A stretch of 64,000 bases of DNA from UPXZ01 sp964498765 (GCA_964498765.1 CAZCIU010000007.1:1-64000); one strand, 5' to 3'. Positions 1-8,227 are shown, numbered from the stretch's first letter. Notes: a model not told the origin generated them from the letters alone. Numbers and translations are program-made.

Positions 1-77
1 ATTTTACTATCAACTATTTTACTATCAACTATTTTACTATCAACTATTTTACTATTCAACTATTCAACTATTCAACC
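1..77. repeat. Short tandem repeat array at the window edge
   Basis: About three to four copies of a 15-bp unit (ATTTTACTATCAACT) pass into 8-bp copies (ATTCAACT). The array runs off the left edge, so its full length is unknown. The ACTAT core resembles the array on the right side of the S23 gene at 55602-55660. It may be the flank of another such gene outside the window; that is inference. Confidence 0.85.
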
Positions 78-81
78 AAAC

Positions 82-110
82 AAAAAAGACGCCTAAATGA
101 CGTCTTTTTT
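82..110 (-). terminator. Rho-independent terminator of the lipoprotein gene
   Basis: A 10-bp stem (AAAAAAGACG at 82-91, CGTCTTTTTT at 101-110) with a 9-nt loop lies 23 bases past the stop codon of the minus-strand lipoprotein gene. Both arms end in A/T runs, so it could also stop transcription arriving from the left. Confidence 0.85.
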
Positions 111-132
111 TCTTAATTACAATTCTATTAAC

Positions 133-1269
133 TTAGAATGCATATTTTGTCCAGGCAAAAATATCTGTTGCGCAACCTGTGTTGTTTCCTCCGATTGTAA
201 TATTAGCTGTACCGCTAATTTCTCTTGCTGGAGCAGTGGTAAGTTTGTTTGTCAAGCTGATAGTAGAAGTAGGATCGCCATCGCCTTTTGTATCTTTCAC
301 GTCAACCAAGTCAGCCACAGAGCCAGTTCCTTTTACCAAAGCATTTATAACAGTAGCTTTTGCACCACGACGAACTTTGATAACATCCTGCATTTGAGTA
401 GTTTTGTCTGTATTATGATCCAATCTCAAATCTATGGTCATATTTTTAACAGTAAAGTTGGATTGTCCAGTGTGTGATGGGAAGTTTCCATCGAAGTTTC
501 CGTCAGCTTCAATTCCGCGTGGATCAGCTTCTGAGCTGGTAAATCCTTTTGTCCAGATACCGTAAGCATTTTCAAGAGTTCCGTTGTAACCTTGCGTAAA
601 GTCAAACATATCATCGTCAGAGTTCACTACCAACAGATTTTTCACGTTTACGCTTCCGCCAAAGAACTCGATACCATCGTCAGAACCTTCCGGGATGTAG
701 ATGTTCTCGATTTTTGTTCCGTTGCCTACTCCGTTCAAAGTCAAACCGTTGTGTTCTACATCAGCACTTGAGCGAGCACCGGTATTTTCAATTGAAACAA
801 AAGTCAGCACGCCTGAATTATCCGATGCATTGTTACCGCCATATTGGTAAGCGGTGTTAATTTCCGTTGATCCAACTGAACCACCTGCAAGCGGTGCTCT
901 ACCGTTGATAACCAAACCGCCCCAGTAACCTGCGCCAGCATTTTCGATGTCGGCAGTCATTCTGATCGGGTTTGATGCAGTTCCGTTTGCGTTGATTTTT
1001 CCACCTTGAAGCACAAGAATATAGCTGTTAAAGCCCTTTTTTGCTTTGATTACAGTACCTGCTTCGATGTTAAGCACACCGCCATCGTCCACAAGAAGTG
1101 GTCCGTCAAGAATATATTCTACTCCGGCTTGCAAATTCAATGTTTCACCGCTACTGATTGAACCTGAAATACCTTCCGGTCCTTTTGGTTCGTCTTCAGT
1201 TTTGTCACAAGATACAAATGATACAGACATTGCTGTAACCGCCATAATGGCAAATAATAACTTTTTCAT
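133..1269 (-). CDS. Surface lipoprotein with beta-helix-like repeats, partner of a TonB receptor
   Basis: The 378-residue product starts with a lipoprotein signal whose lipobox ends in SC at about residues 20-21. The acidic stretch after the cysteine (CDKTEDE) fits the Bacteroidota signal for export to the cell surface. The rest is rich in Gly, Asn and Asp with short repeated strands (for example LLVDDGGVLNIEAGTVIKA), as in right-handed beta-helix proteins. I see no catalytic motif. It follows the TonB-dependent receptor after 52 bases on the same strand, so the two are probably co-transcribed and act together, this protein as the surface binding partner. Such receptor plus lipoprotein pairs are known in Bacteroidota, but the ligand cannot be read here. 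Co-regulation with a two-component system is possible because of the dyad at 4111-4126. Confidence 0.8.
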   Translation of the reverse strand: MKKLLFAIMAVTAMSVSFVSCDKTEDEPKGPEGISGSISSGETLNLQAGVEYILDGPLLVDDGGVLNIEAGTVIKAKKGFNSYILVLQGGKINANGTASNPIRMTADIENAGAGYWGGLVINGRAPLAGGSVGSTEINTAYQYGGNNASDNSGVLTFVSIENTGARSSADVEHNGLTLNGVGNGTKIENIYIPEGSDDGIEFFGGSVNVKNLLVVNSDDDMFDFTQGYNGTLENAYGIWTKGFTSSEADPRGIEADGNFDGNFPSHTGQSNFTVKNMTIDLRLDHNTDKTTQMQDVIKVRRGAKATVINALVKGTGSVADLVDVKDTKGDGDPTSTISLTNKLTTAPAREISGTANITIGGNNTGCATDIFAWTKYAF

Positions 1270-1321
1270 TTTTATAAATAATTTAGTTGTTAATAATCAA
1301 TTTAATTGTGTTATTTCGTTT

Positions 1322-4054
1322 TTATAGTTCATAGCTTAGGCCGAAACTGATGTCCATGCCTTTTCTGAATTCGTTCAGGACAATATTCTGACTTGCATCG
1401 GTATTCTCGCGTGTCAGTTTGAATGCCGGGTTCAGAATGTTGTTTGCTTTAAGTTTTAATGTCAGATTTTTTGAGATTTTTGAGGAAGAAACGAATGCCA
1501 AAGTAGGCACGCCTTGCTCAATAATATCTTTAAATCCGAGTGCTCCGATGGTGTGAACGCGGTCACTGAAATAGTTAAATACGAGCGAATTCACAAAATT
1601 TCTTTCGTTAATCGAAAGATTGTGCGAAATATCGAAATTCATGATGATCGGTGCACCGCCTTCCAAACTTGTAGTTCTTGATTTAGCATGCCCAGCAAAG
1701 TCGATGTAATCAACCGTCAATGCTGTGTGAATGTATGATGCGTTCAATCCTACCGAAAGTCGGTTGATTTTTTTGGACGAATTTCCTGAGAAATCAAAAA
1801 GGTTTTTTCTCAATTCAAACTCAACTCCGGCGGCCATCGCCATATCGCTTACGTTTTGATAAGTCAGCAGTCCGGCAGAGTTGCCGATGTCCACGCGCGC
1901 AATCGGATTGACGATGTATTTGTAAAATCCGGTCAAAGAAATCAGCTCCGATGCCGACAGGTAATAATCCCATTTCAAGTCTGCATTGTAGTTGTCAGAT
2001 GGCTTCAATTTGGCATTTCCCTGGCTTGAGAAACTGATATTTACGTACTGATAAGGAGAAATTTCTTTGGATTGCGGAAGCGTGTAAGTCTTGCTAAGTC
2101 CCAGACGAAGTGAGTTTTTTGCATTCAAATCGTACTTCAGGTTCATGCTTGGCAGGAAATATAATTTGTCGATGGTTTCGCTTCCAGGTGCAACGTGCGA
2201 AACTCTGTGATCAATAGTCATATCCACTTTATCCACTTTCAATCCGAGATTTCCAACGAGATTTTGCGCCAGCTGATAATTAATTTCGGCAAACGGCGAA
2301 TGGATCATTTTCGTAACATCGTACTTGTTCAAGAAACCTTCCGACATTTGAAATTTCCCGGCATTGTAATTTGCCACGCTGTAAATATCGTCCAGCTTAA
2401 AGTTATTGATATCGTACGTTCCGCTCACTGCATTGAAGTTATACTCAATGGATTGGAAATTATCCAACACATAGCGTCCGCTGTATCCAACCTGCAGATT
2501 TGAAATATTACTGTCGAATTTATCACCCAATTTATAGGTCAAATTCAGTTTTGCATTGAAATCATTTTCTTTCAGAATGGAATAAAACCGTTTCTGGCGG
2601 TTACTTCCGGTCAGGAAATAGCTTCCATCCACATCTTTCGAAAGGTAATTTTCCCTACGATCCGGCTCGGAACCTTTCACATTGTTGTGCGAAATTCCGG
2701 CTTTCAACTTCATTCTGTCATTCAATTTCCAATCGGACATGATTTGATTGGTGAAAAGCAGGTTATCGTTCGTTTGCTGACGTCTCAGAAAACCCAAATA
2801 TTCTTCGCTGTCCTGGTGTCGCTCGCCGTTCAGACCTTGATATTCTCCCACATACTGATTGTAGGCGTGAACCATCATAAAATTGTAAGTCAATCGGTGC
2901 TGTCCAAAACCGTATTGCACGTTGGCAAGTGCCAGTTGATTTGTATTGTTTGAGAAGCGTTTTCCTTTCTGGTCCTGATAAATCGTTCCGGCAGTATTGG
3001 AATTTCTCACCGTTTCGTCTGTTATGGAGTAGGATTTTCCGTGTGACGCTACGAAGTAGAAAGACAATGGATTGGCATTATCACCAATTTTGAAACTTTT
3101 TCCGCCGTATAATCCGAAACCGTGATTTAATGGCAAAGCTTTCTTTGGATCCAGGCTGTTCTGAAAGTTGAAACTTCCGTCCAAAGGTCTGTCTTGATTA
3201 GCAAATCCAAGATAACCGGCTCCATCCGCAATCAGATAATCGGTTTGAAAGGCATCGATATTGGCACCAACCGAGGCTTCTACACCGAAAGCCTGATTTC
3301 CAACTAGTTCTTTTGAAGAAATATCTATCACAGCACCGCCCACATCACCTGCCAGCGAGCTGTTGAATACTTTATTTACACCAATATTCTGAATAACATC
3401 GGTGCTGAAAAAGTCCAATGCAATGTTTTTGTACTCCGGATCTTCGGAAGGAATTGGGAAGCCGTTCAGATAAGTAACGTTGTAGCGATCGCCAAGTCCG
3501 CGCACAAACACGTTTTTCACGCCTGCCTGCTTCGAAATTCCGGAAACTTTCGCTACGGCACTTTCCGCGTCGCTCAGCCCTTTTCGGGACATTTCCTTAG
3601 CTCCAACTGCCTGTGTAGCAAGCAAGGCATTTTTCTGTTCCATCAGCAGGATATTCTCACTTTCGCGGTTGGCACGTGCTACTACCTGCACTTCGCTCAG
3701 CGCAATATCTGCCGATTCCAGGGCAATATCGAGAACGTTTTCTTTTCCGCCTTCAACTTGTACGTTGGTTATCGTCAGAGTTTTGTAAGAAATATAAGAG
3801 ATACTTAAGGTATAGGTTCCGGGTTTCAAATTTGAAATGGTGTAATTTCCGTCAAAATCAGTTGCGTTTCCTGTGGTAGTTCCACTAATCGTAACCGCCG
3901 CACCTATAAGCGGTTCGTTATCTGCATTGTCATACACCTTTCCTCTGATACTTCCGTTTTGAGCAGCGAGGCCGGTAGTAATCAAAAATAAAAGCGATGC
4001 AAACACAGTTTTCATCGAGATTTTTAAATTAAAAAATAACACTTTCTTTTTCAT
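1322..4054 (-). CDS. TonB-dependent outer-membrane receptor with carboxypeptidase-like N-terminal domain
   Basis: The 910-residue protein has a signal peptide, a carboxypeptidase-regulatory-like domain (from about residue 35, GSIRGKVYDNADNEPLIGAAV), a plug domain (about 130-260) and a C-terminal beta-barrel. It should import a ligand across the outer membrane using TonB energy. It lacks a SusD partner; the beta-helix lipoprotein downstream takes that place. Two starts are possible: ATG at 4054, or an internal ATG at 4015 that begins a more typical signal peptide (MKTVFASLLFLITTGLAAQ). I favour 4015 slightly but give the longer frame. The upstream region has several TGTTACA or TGTAA half-sites, including a perfect dyad at 4111-4126, so transcription is probably controlled. 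Metal, phosphate-related and siderophore ligands are all conceivable. Confidence 0.9.
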   Translation of the reverse strand: MKKKVLFFNLKISMKTVFASLLFLITTGLAAQNGSIRGKVYDNADNEPLIGAAVTISGTTTGNATDFDGNYTISNLKPGTYTLSISYISYKTLTITNVQVEGGKENVLDIALESADIALSEVQVVARANRESENILLMEQKNALLATQAVGAKEMSRKGLSDAESAVAKVSGISKQAGVKNVFVRGLGDRYNVTYLNGFPIPSEDPEYKNIALDFFSTDVIQNIGVNKVFNSSLAGDVGGAVIDISSKELVGNQAFGVEASVGANIDAFQTDYLIADGAGYLGFANQDRPLDGSFNFQNSLDPKKALPLNHGFGLYGGKSFKIGDNANPLSFYFVASHGKSYSITDETVRNSNTAGTIYQDQKGKRFSNNTNQLALANVQYGFGQHRLTYNFMMVHAYNQYVGEYQGLNGERHQDSEEYLGFLRRQQTNDNLLFTNQIMSDWKLNDRMKLKAGISHNNVKGSEPDRRENYLSKDVDGSYFLTGSNRQKRFYSILKENDFNAKLNLTYKLGDKFDSNISNLQVGYSGRYVLDNFQSIEYNFNAVSGTYDINNFKLDDIYSVANYNAGKFQMSEGFLNKYDVTKMIHSPFAEINYQLAQNLVGNLGLKVDKVDMTIDHRVSHVAPGSETIDKLYFLPSMNLKYDLNAKNSLRLGLSKTYTLPQSKEISPYQYVNISFSSQGNAKLKPSDNYNADLKWDYYLSASELISLTGFYKYIVNPIARVDIGNSAGLLTYQNVSDMAMAAGVEFELRKNLFDFSGNSSKKINRLSVGLNASYIHTALTVDYIDFAGHAKSRTTSLEGGAPIIMNFDISHNLSINERNFVNSLVFNYFSDRVHTIGALGFKDIIEQGVPTLAFVSSSKISKNLTLKLKANNILNPAFKLTRENTDASQNIVLNEFRKGMDISFGLSYEL

Positions 4055-4110
4055 TAACTTTTTATCATAAATTTTCGATGCAAAATTCTCTGTTTCATGT
4101 TACAGAAAAA

Positions 4111-4126
4111 TGTAATTGATATTACA
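4111..4126. promoter_or_regulatory. Putative operator dyad TGTAA-N6-TTACA upstream of the TonB receptor
   Basis: This perfect 5+5 dyad lies 57-72 bases before the long start of the receptor gene. Further TGTTACA copies sit at 4098-4104 and 4141-4147. The same 5-6-5 arrangement occurs at the rprY promoter (40617-40632). The binding protein is unknown. Confidence 0.5.
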
Positions 4127-4325
4127 ATTAATGAAATAGGTGTTACATTGTGATGAAGCAGGAAGTCAGAGGGCGCGCGACAAGCCGGAAGCGCCTTTTA
4201 TTGGGCGATTTAGAAAATTTGGCAGTATATATTAATGTATATTATTAAGGTATGAGTCTTTGATTTTCTCATATTTTGGGAATGAAAATAATTGGATGTT
4301 AATGAAATAATTTGAAATTCTTTTT

Positions 4326-4333
4326 TACATTTG
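4326..4333 (+). promoter_or_regulatory. Bacteroidota -7 promoter element (TACATTTG) for the CDF gene
   Basis: The element matches TAnnTTTG about 95 bases before the CDF transporter start. I found no TTG at the right distance upstream, so the -33 part is missing or weak. Confidence 0.45.
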
Positions 4334-4346
4334 CATAGGTTAATTG

Positions 4347-4381
4347 GATGTCGGACGTTAGACGTTAGAAATTAGAAGAAA
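4347..4381. repeat. Heptamer array in the leader of the CDF gene
   Basis: Five consecutive 7-nt units: GATGTCG, GACGTTA, GACGTTA, GAAATTA, GAAGAAA. The strict 7-base period continues for 35 bases and lies between the promoter element and the start codon. It resembles the heptamer arrays around the S23 gene at 55.2 kb, but no S23 gene is present here. Confidence 0.65.
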
Positions 4382-4428
4382 GAATAATTACCCAATCAAA
4401 AATTGTAAATATTAAATCGTAAATAACT

Positions 4429-5340
4429 ATGTCGTCAGAAAACGCCTCCGTAAAATCCATTTTGTTTGCTTTGCTGGCAAATTTTGGAATTGCTGTGACA
4501 AAAACTGTTGCATCTGTCATAACCGGATCCGGCTCCATGCTTGCCGAAGCCATTCACTCGTACGCCGACTGCGCCAATCAGGGATTGCTTTTTCTTGGTC
4601 TGAAACAAGCCAAAAAAGAACCTGACGAAAATCATCCGCTCGGACACGGAAAAGAGATATATTTTTGGTCTTTTATTGTGGCATTGATGCTTTTCAGCAT
4701 GGGTGGATTATTCTCTATCTACGAAGGAACACACAAAATAAGCGCTCATGAAGGCCTGAAAAGTCCTATGATTGCTATCATTGTATTATGCATCAGCATT
4801 GTGTTAGAGGCATTTTCGCTGTATGGCTGCATCACTCAGATCAATAAAGTGAAGCGGAAAGGTGTTTCGCTTTGGCAGTGGGCAAAAAATTCCCGTCAGA
4901 GTGAATTGGTTGTGATTTTGGGTGAAGACATCGCAGCGCTGTTTGGTTTGGTATTTGCTTTGATTGCCATTTCATTGGCTACAATTACTGGAAATCCGAT
5001 TTTTGACGCAGCAGGAAGTATTTGTATCGGAGCTTTGTTGTTGGTAGTTTCTGTGTTTTTAGGAATAAAAGTAAAAAGACTGCTCGTTGGGCAAAGCGCT
5101 GAAAAAGAAATCCGCGATGAAATTTTCACTTTGCTGGATGAAAGACCGGAAGTTGCAGAAGTTCTGAACGTTATCACATATCAACTTGGTGAATATATTA
5201 TGGTTTCCATCAAAGCAAAAATGACCGATGTGCAAACCGACGAAGAACTTATTAATAACATCAACACCTGCGAAAAGGCCTTAAAATCCTATAATCAGGC
5301 GATAAAATGGGTGTTTTTTGAGCCGGATTCTACAGTCTAA
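4429..5340 (+). CDS. Cation diffusion facilitator (CDF) family metal transporter
   Basis: The 303-residue product is a six-helix inner-membrane protein that should export divalent metal ions against protons. The TM2 metal-site motif HSYAD is at residues 43-47, followed by the conserved HPLGHGKE loop at 69-76. The C-terminal 90 residues form the usual cytoplasmic domain (DEIFTLLDERPEVAEVLNVITYQ). In TM5, where many zinc CDFs have HxxxD, this protein shows GEDIAAL (E166, D167). That pattern is found in the SLC30A9-like branch, so the metal is uncertain. The gene stands alone with its own promoter element and a heptamer array in its leader. Start ATG 4429 fits the hydrophobic pattern of the first helix. 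Confidence 0.9.
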   Translation: MSSENASVKSILFALLANFGIAVTKTVASVITGSGSMLAEAIHSYADCANQGLLFLGLKQAKKEPDENHPLGHGKEIYFWSFIVALMLFSMGGLFSIYEGTHKISAHEGLKSPMIAIIVLCISIVLEAFSLYGCITQINKVKRKGVSLWQWAKNSRQSELVVILGEDIAALFGLVFALIAISLATITGNPIFDAAGSICIGALLLVVSVFLGIKVKRLLVGQSAEKEIRDEIFTLLDERPEVAEVLNVITYQLGEYIMVSIKAKMTDVQTDEELINNINTCEKALKSYNQAIKWVFFEPDSTV

Positions 5341-5421
5341 GGCAGATTGTCATTTTTCTATTTATACCAACTTTTAATAACAAACACATCTGTTCTTAAT
5401 CATTTTGTCTTACAGTTGGTT

Positions 5422-5515
5422 TATTTTTGCAGATATAAATACTGAGACTATCTCATAAATTTTCAAAAATTTTCACTAAAAAAACAACGTCCTTGCGAAA
5501 AGACGTTGTTTTTTT
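5422..5515 (+). ncRNA. Candidate small RNA (promoter element to terminator)
   Basis: A TATTTTTG element at 5422-5429 is followed about 80 bases later by a strong terminator, with a small TGAGA/TCTCA hairpin between them and no ORF. This layout fits a short transcript starting near 5436. The evidence is weak because TATTTTTG is common in AT-rich DNA and the terminator is explained by its neighbours. Confidence 0.3.
5478..5515. terminator. Bidirectional terminator between convergent genes
   Basis: A 14-bp perfect stem (5478-5491 and 5502-5515, core ACAACGTC/GACGTTGT) with a 10-nt loop is flanked by A and T runs. It serves the CDF gene from the left and the barrel-protein operon from the right. 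Confidence 0.9.
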
Positions 5516-5547
5516 TTGTGAGAACAAATGAAGATTATTGAATATTT

Positions 5548-6447
5548 TTAATTAAAACTTAGAATCAAACCAACTGACAATGTCTGAACATCAGGACCCT
5601 TGTCGTTTTTGAACAGCTGAGTCGGTGTGTATTTTGCATAAACTCCTATGTCATCCCAGCCCATCTGAGCTACATAACTCAATGAAAAGGGATTTACATT
5701 GTAGTCTTTTCCTTCTGTGACTTTGATTTTTCTGTCGCTCTCGTTTTTATATTTTACCTTGTACGAAGAGAAAGTATTTACGCCAAACAGCACACCACCC
5801 ATCACGTAGAATTTATTATTGCCGGCCGGATGCAATTCCAGGTAAACCGGGACATTAATATCAAACATTCTCAATCTTGAATAATAGTATTTAATTCCTT
5901 CCGGAGCCGGTTCTACAACAGTGTTTCCTGAATTATTCACTAAGTGTGTATTGTTTCCGAGATGCAAGTTTCTCCATGTCATACCCAATCCTGTGGTCAA
6001 TCCGAAATAATTGTTTACAATCGGCAATGTGTAACCAATCGGGTTGAAAGTGAACTCATTGGAAAATGCCGTTTTCATTCCGCCGGCATCGTTGTAATCA
6101 GCAAAATTATCGTGCGTATAAAGCGCTCCGATGCCAACTCCGGTAAAATGTCCGGTCAATTGAGATTTGCGCTTTCTTTTGATAAACGGGAAGTCAAAAC
6201 CGAGTTGTGAAGCCACAGAATATCTTTCGTATGTCTGCTCGTCCGTATAAATGGCTTCGTAAACCTGCTTATATTCGGTAGTATCCAATTTATAGACTTT
6301 TACTTTTACCTGATCGAGGCTGTCGGTAATTTCGATTTTCTTCTGATTGAAATATACAGTAGTATCTTTCATGGCCACAGTCTGGGCGTTGATAGAGAAA
6401 GTTGCAAGCAGAAATACTGCAATGATTGATAGCGATTGAGTTTTCAT
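5548..6447 (-). CDS. Secreted outer-membrane beta-barrel protein (porin-like)
   Basis: The 299-residue product has a cleavable signal (MKTQSLSIIAVFLLATFSINAQ). Its body has alternating amphipathic strands ending in aromatic residues and an end pattern (TLSVGLILSFN) typical of small Bacteroidota outer-membrane barrels. An N-terminal segment of about 60 residues precedes the barrel (GIGALYTHDNF onward). The function is unknown. It is the last gene of an operon led by an ECF sigma factor and an anti-sigma-like protein, 14 bases after the preceding gene. It may be an envelope sensor or a target of that sigma factor; this is inference from context. Confidence 0.8.
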   Translation of the reverse strand: MKTQSLSIIAVFLLATFSINAQTVAMKDTTVYFNQKKIEITDSLDQVKVKVYKLDTTEYKQVYEAIYTDEQTYERYSVASQLGFDFPFIKRKRKSQLTGHFTGVGIGALYTHDNFADYNDAGGMKTAFSNEFTFNPIGYTLPIVNNYFGLTTGLGMTWRNLHLGNNTHLVNNSGNTVVEPAPEGIKYYYSRLRMFDINVPVYLELHPAGNNKFYVMGGVLFGVNTFSSYKVKYKNESDRKIKVTEGKDYNVNPFSLSYVAQMGWDDIGVYAKYTPTQLFKNDKGPDVQTLSVGLILSFN

Positions 6448-6461
6448 AAATGTATGTTATT

Positions 6462-6914
6462 TTATTTTTTCTTTAATATGATTTTCAAAATTTCTTCCGA
6501 GTCTTTTTCCGATTCGATATAAATCAGCGTCATTTTCCGCTCCGGCGATGTGGCTTCGTTGAATAAAACCAGGCGGAAGTACTTGCCTTTTTTGGGAAGC
6601 TGGAGGTAAATGGAACTCAAAACTCCGTTTGACACAACCTGTTTCACTTTTTTTGCACCTTTCTGATCTACTTCTATGCACTTTCGGGCAAAATCAGCCG
6701 CTTCGGTATTTTCAGTCGTTACGATACTTTTGTAAAAAGTAAAGTCGTAACCTTTGAGCATTTCTTCGCTCATTTCCACCAGCACGCTGTTATTTTGCTT
6801 ACCGTATTTCTCAAAAACCTTGTTGATTTCTAGATCGCTCTGCGCGTTCAGATTGCCGGCAAAGCCAATCAAAACTAAGGAAATAAGCGTTATGTACTTA
6901 ATCTTATGTTTCAT
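6462..6914 (-). CDS. Small secreted protein, DUF4252/DUF6108-like
   Basis: The 150-residue product has a signal peptide (MKHKIKYITLISLVLIGFAGNLNAQ) and then a compact alpha/beta region with a Lys-rich end (ILKIILKKK). Its size, position in a sigma/anti-sigma operon and text such as SVLVEMSEEMLKGYDFTFYKS remind me of the small uncharacterised DUF4252 or DUF6108 families. I could not confirm which. There is no catalytic motif. It is 18 bases after the anti-sigma-like gene and 14 before the barrel gene, so all are translated from one message. Confidence 0.75.
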   Translation of the reverse strand: MKHKIKYITLISLVLIGFAGNLNAQSDLEINKVFEKYGKQNNSVLVEMSEEMLKGYDFTFYKSIVTTENTEAADFARKCIEVDQKGAKKVKQVVSNGVLSSIYLQLPKKGKYFRLVLFNEATSPERKMTLIYIESEKDSEEILKIILKKK

Positions 6915-6932
6915 TTTTACAGTATTTTATCA

Positions 6933-7409
6933 TTAAAATTCAATTCCTGAAAATACATCCAGTTGGTTATCGATAACATTATTTTCACGTATATTTTTCA
7001 GATCCGATTCGAGTTCGGTATTTTCTTCCGCCAGGCTATAAACCGTAGATTGCGCAAGCGTTTTTATCATTTGTAAATCAGTTGTTTTCACGCCATTAAT
7101 GTAAGCGTAATTGCTTTCTGCAGGCTTATTTATGAAAATCACTGACAAAAATGCAATGCCTGCCACCACCGCTGCGGAAGCCATCCATTTGAAGTTTCTT
7201 GGCAGTTGGATACGCTTTTTCGTTGGTTTTTCACTTTCAAAATAGCCAAACATCGCCTTCTCAGCCTCAAATTGCGCCGGAAGATTTTTCTGACTGAGAA
7301 ATTCCTGCAGCTGTCTTTCTTCTGTTACCGAAGTGCCGCCTTCGTAGTATTTCACAATCAGCTTTTCGGCCTCTTGATGAGTGATTAAAGTATGTTTTAT
7401 TTTTTTCAT
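6933..7409 (-). CDS. Membrane-anchored probable anti-sigma factor
   Basis: The 158-residue protein has a soluble N-terminal part of about 70 residues (HQEAEKLIVKYYEGGTSVTEERQLQEFLSQ), one membrane helix at about 72-91 and a short outer part. This matches the layout of anti-sigma factors paired with ECF sigma factors in Bacteroidota: the N-terminal part binds the sigma factor in the cytoplasm and the outer part receives the signal. There is no FecR-type sensor domain, so a link to a specific TonB receptor is not indicated. It starts 15 bases after the sigma gene ends, which supports the pairing. Confidence 0.75.
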   Translation of the reverse strand: MKKIKHTLITHQEAEKLIVKYYEGGTSVTEERQLQEFLSQKNLPAQFEAEKAMFGYFESEKPTKKRIQLPRNFKWMASAAVVAGIAFLSVIFINKPAESNYAYINGVKTTDLQMIKTLAQSTVYSLAEENTELESDLKNIRENNVIDNQLDVFSGIEF

Positions 7410-7424
7410 TTCTTTGTTTCAATT

Positions 7425-7940
7425 TTACTTAACCGTTTGACCTTGCCCATTAACGAATTTCAGATATTCCTCTCGAACTTTTTTTCTGGCTCGCGAGAGG
7501 TTCATTCGTACAGCTTCCGGAGCTGTTCCCGTTATTTCCGCAATTTCCTCCACTTCGTATTCCTCCACATCTTTCATCGTGATAATTTGCTGCTGCAATT
7601 GAGGTAAAAGCGTGATAATGTGCCGGATAATCTGATTGGTATTTTTGCGTTCGAGCTGCAAATACGGATTATCATTTTCACTCAGCGTAAAATGATTTTC
7701 TAGTGAATCGGTTTGCTTTTTTTGTTTCAGTTTGTCAAGGCAGTGATTTTTTGTTACCGTCGTAGCAAAAGCAGCCGGGCTGTCGTAGTTCCTTAAAGAT
7801 TCTCGCGCACGCCAGAGTTTGAGCAGCGCTTCCTGCACAGCATCCTCCGCATCTTGCTCATCTTCAAGTAATTTCAGCGAAATGCGAAATAGCTGTTGGC
7901 GTATCGGCAGTATTTCTTTCTTAAATCGTTCGGAACTCAT
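7425..7940 (-). CDS. ECF-type RNA polymerase sigma factor
   Basis: The 171-residue product has region 2 (DAEDAVQEALLKLWRARESL at about 31-50) and region 4 (EEYEVEEIAEITGTAPEAVR with the recognition helix LSRARKKVREEYLKF). It should direct RNA polymerase to a small set of envelope-related promoters. It is the first gene of a four-gene operon with an anti-sigma-like protein, a small secreted protein and an outer-membrane barrel. A TAnnTTTG element lies 67-74 bases upstream of the start. Autoregulation is likely by family precedent but is not visible here. Confidence 0.93.
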   Translation of the reverse strand: MSSERFKKEILPIRQQLFRISLKLLEDEQDAEDAVQEALLKLWRARESLRNYDSPAAFATTVTKNHCLDKLKQKKQTDSLENHFTLSENDNPYLQLERKNTNQIIRHIITLLPQLQQQIITMKDVEEYEVEEIAEITGTAPEAVRMNLSRARKKVREEYLKFVNGQGQTVK

Positions 7941-8006
7941 TTACTATATTGACGAATTAGTTTTGAAAACATAACATCAAAACCTCATTTTTTTTGAAAT
8001 ATTTTT

Positions 8007-8014
8007 CAAAGGTA
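8007..8014 (-). promoter_or_regulatory. Promoter -7 element of the sigma-factor operon
   Basis: CAAAGGTA on the plus strand reads TACCTTTG on the minus strand, matching TAnnTTTG. It lies 67 bases upstream of the sigma gene. I saw no clear -33 TTG. Confidence 0.5.
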
Positions 8015-8170
8015 CAAAATACATTGCCTTGAGGCTTGAAAATATCATTAGAAAATAGGTAAAATTGCATTTTGCAAAAAGTAAATTTAGCTTATCCATT
8101 GCTTTAACACTTTTTATACAATCAAATTTTGATTATTAATTACAATAGCTTTTCTTTGCAATTAATTGAA

Positions 8171-8201
8171 TTGTGCACGTACACATTTTTTTATATTTTT
8201 G
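8171..8201 (+). promoter_or_regulatory. Promoter of the oxidoreductase-GH105 operon
   Basis: TTG at 8171-8173 and TATTTTTG at 8194-8201 are 20 bases apart, a good match to the Bacteroidota housekeeping promoter. The expected start of transcription is near 8208, about 20 bases before the first start codon. Confidence 0.65.
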
Positions 8202-8227
8202 ATTATTTGCCATAAATACACTTCAAG

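Larger units (their letters stand above)
4055..4428. other. 374-bp regulatory intergenic region between divergent genes
   Basis: The region separates the TonB receptor (-) from the CDF transporter (+). From left to right it holds repeated TGTTACA half-sites (4098-4104, 4141-4147) around a dyad, a GC-rich islet with a GGCGC/GCGCC hairpin (4172-4195) in otherwise AT-rich DNA, a TAnnTTTG promoter element (4326-4333) and a heptamer array (4347-4381). No ORF is credible here. Confidence 0.7.

Noticed and set aside
1..77. Possible CRISPR array
   Set aside because: Units are only 8-15 bases, contiguous and without unique spacers.
97..477. Plus-strand open frame at the left edge
   Set aside because: It overlaps the well-supported lipoprotein gene on the other strand and begins inside its terminator.
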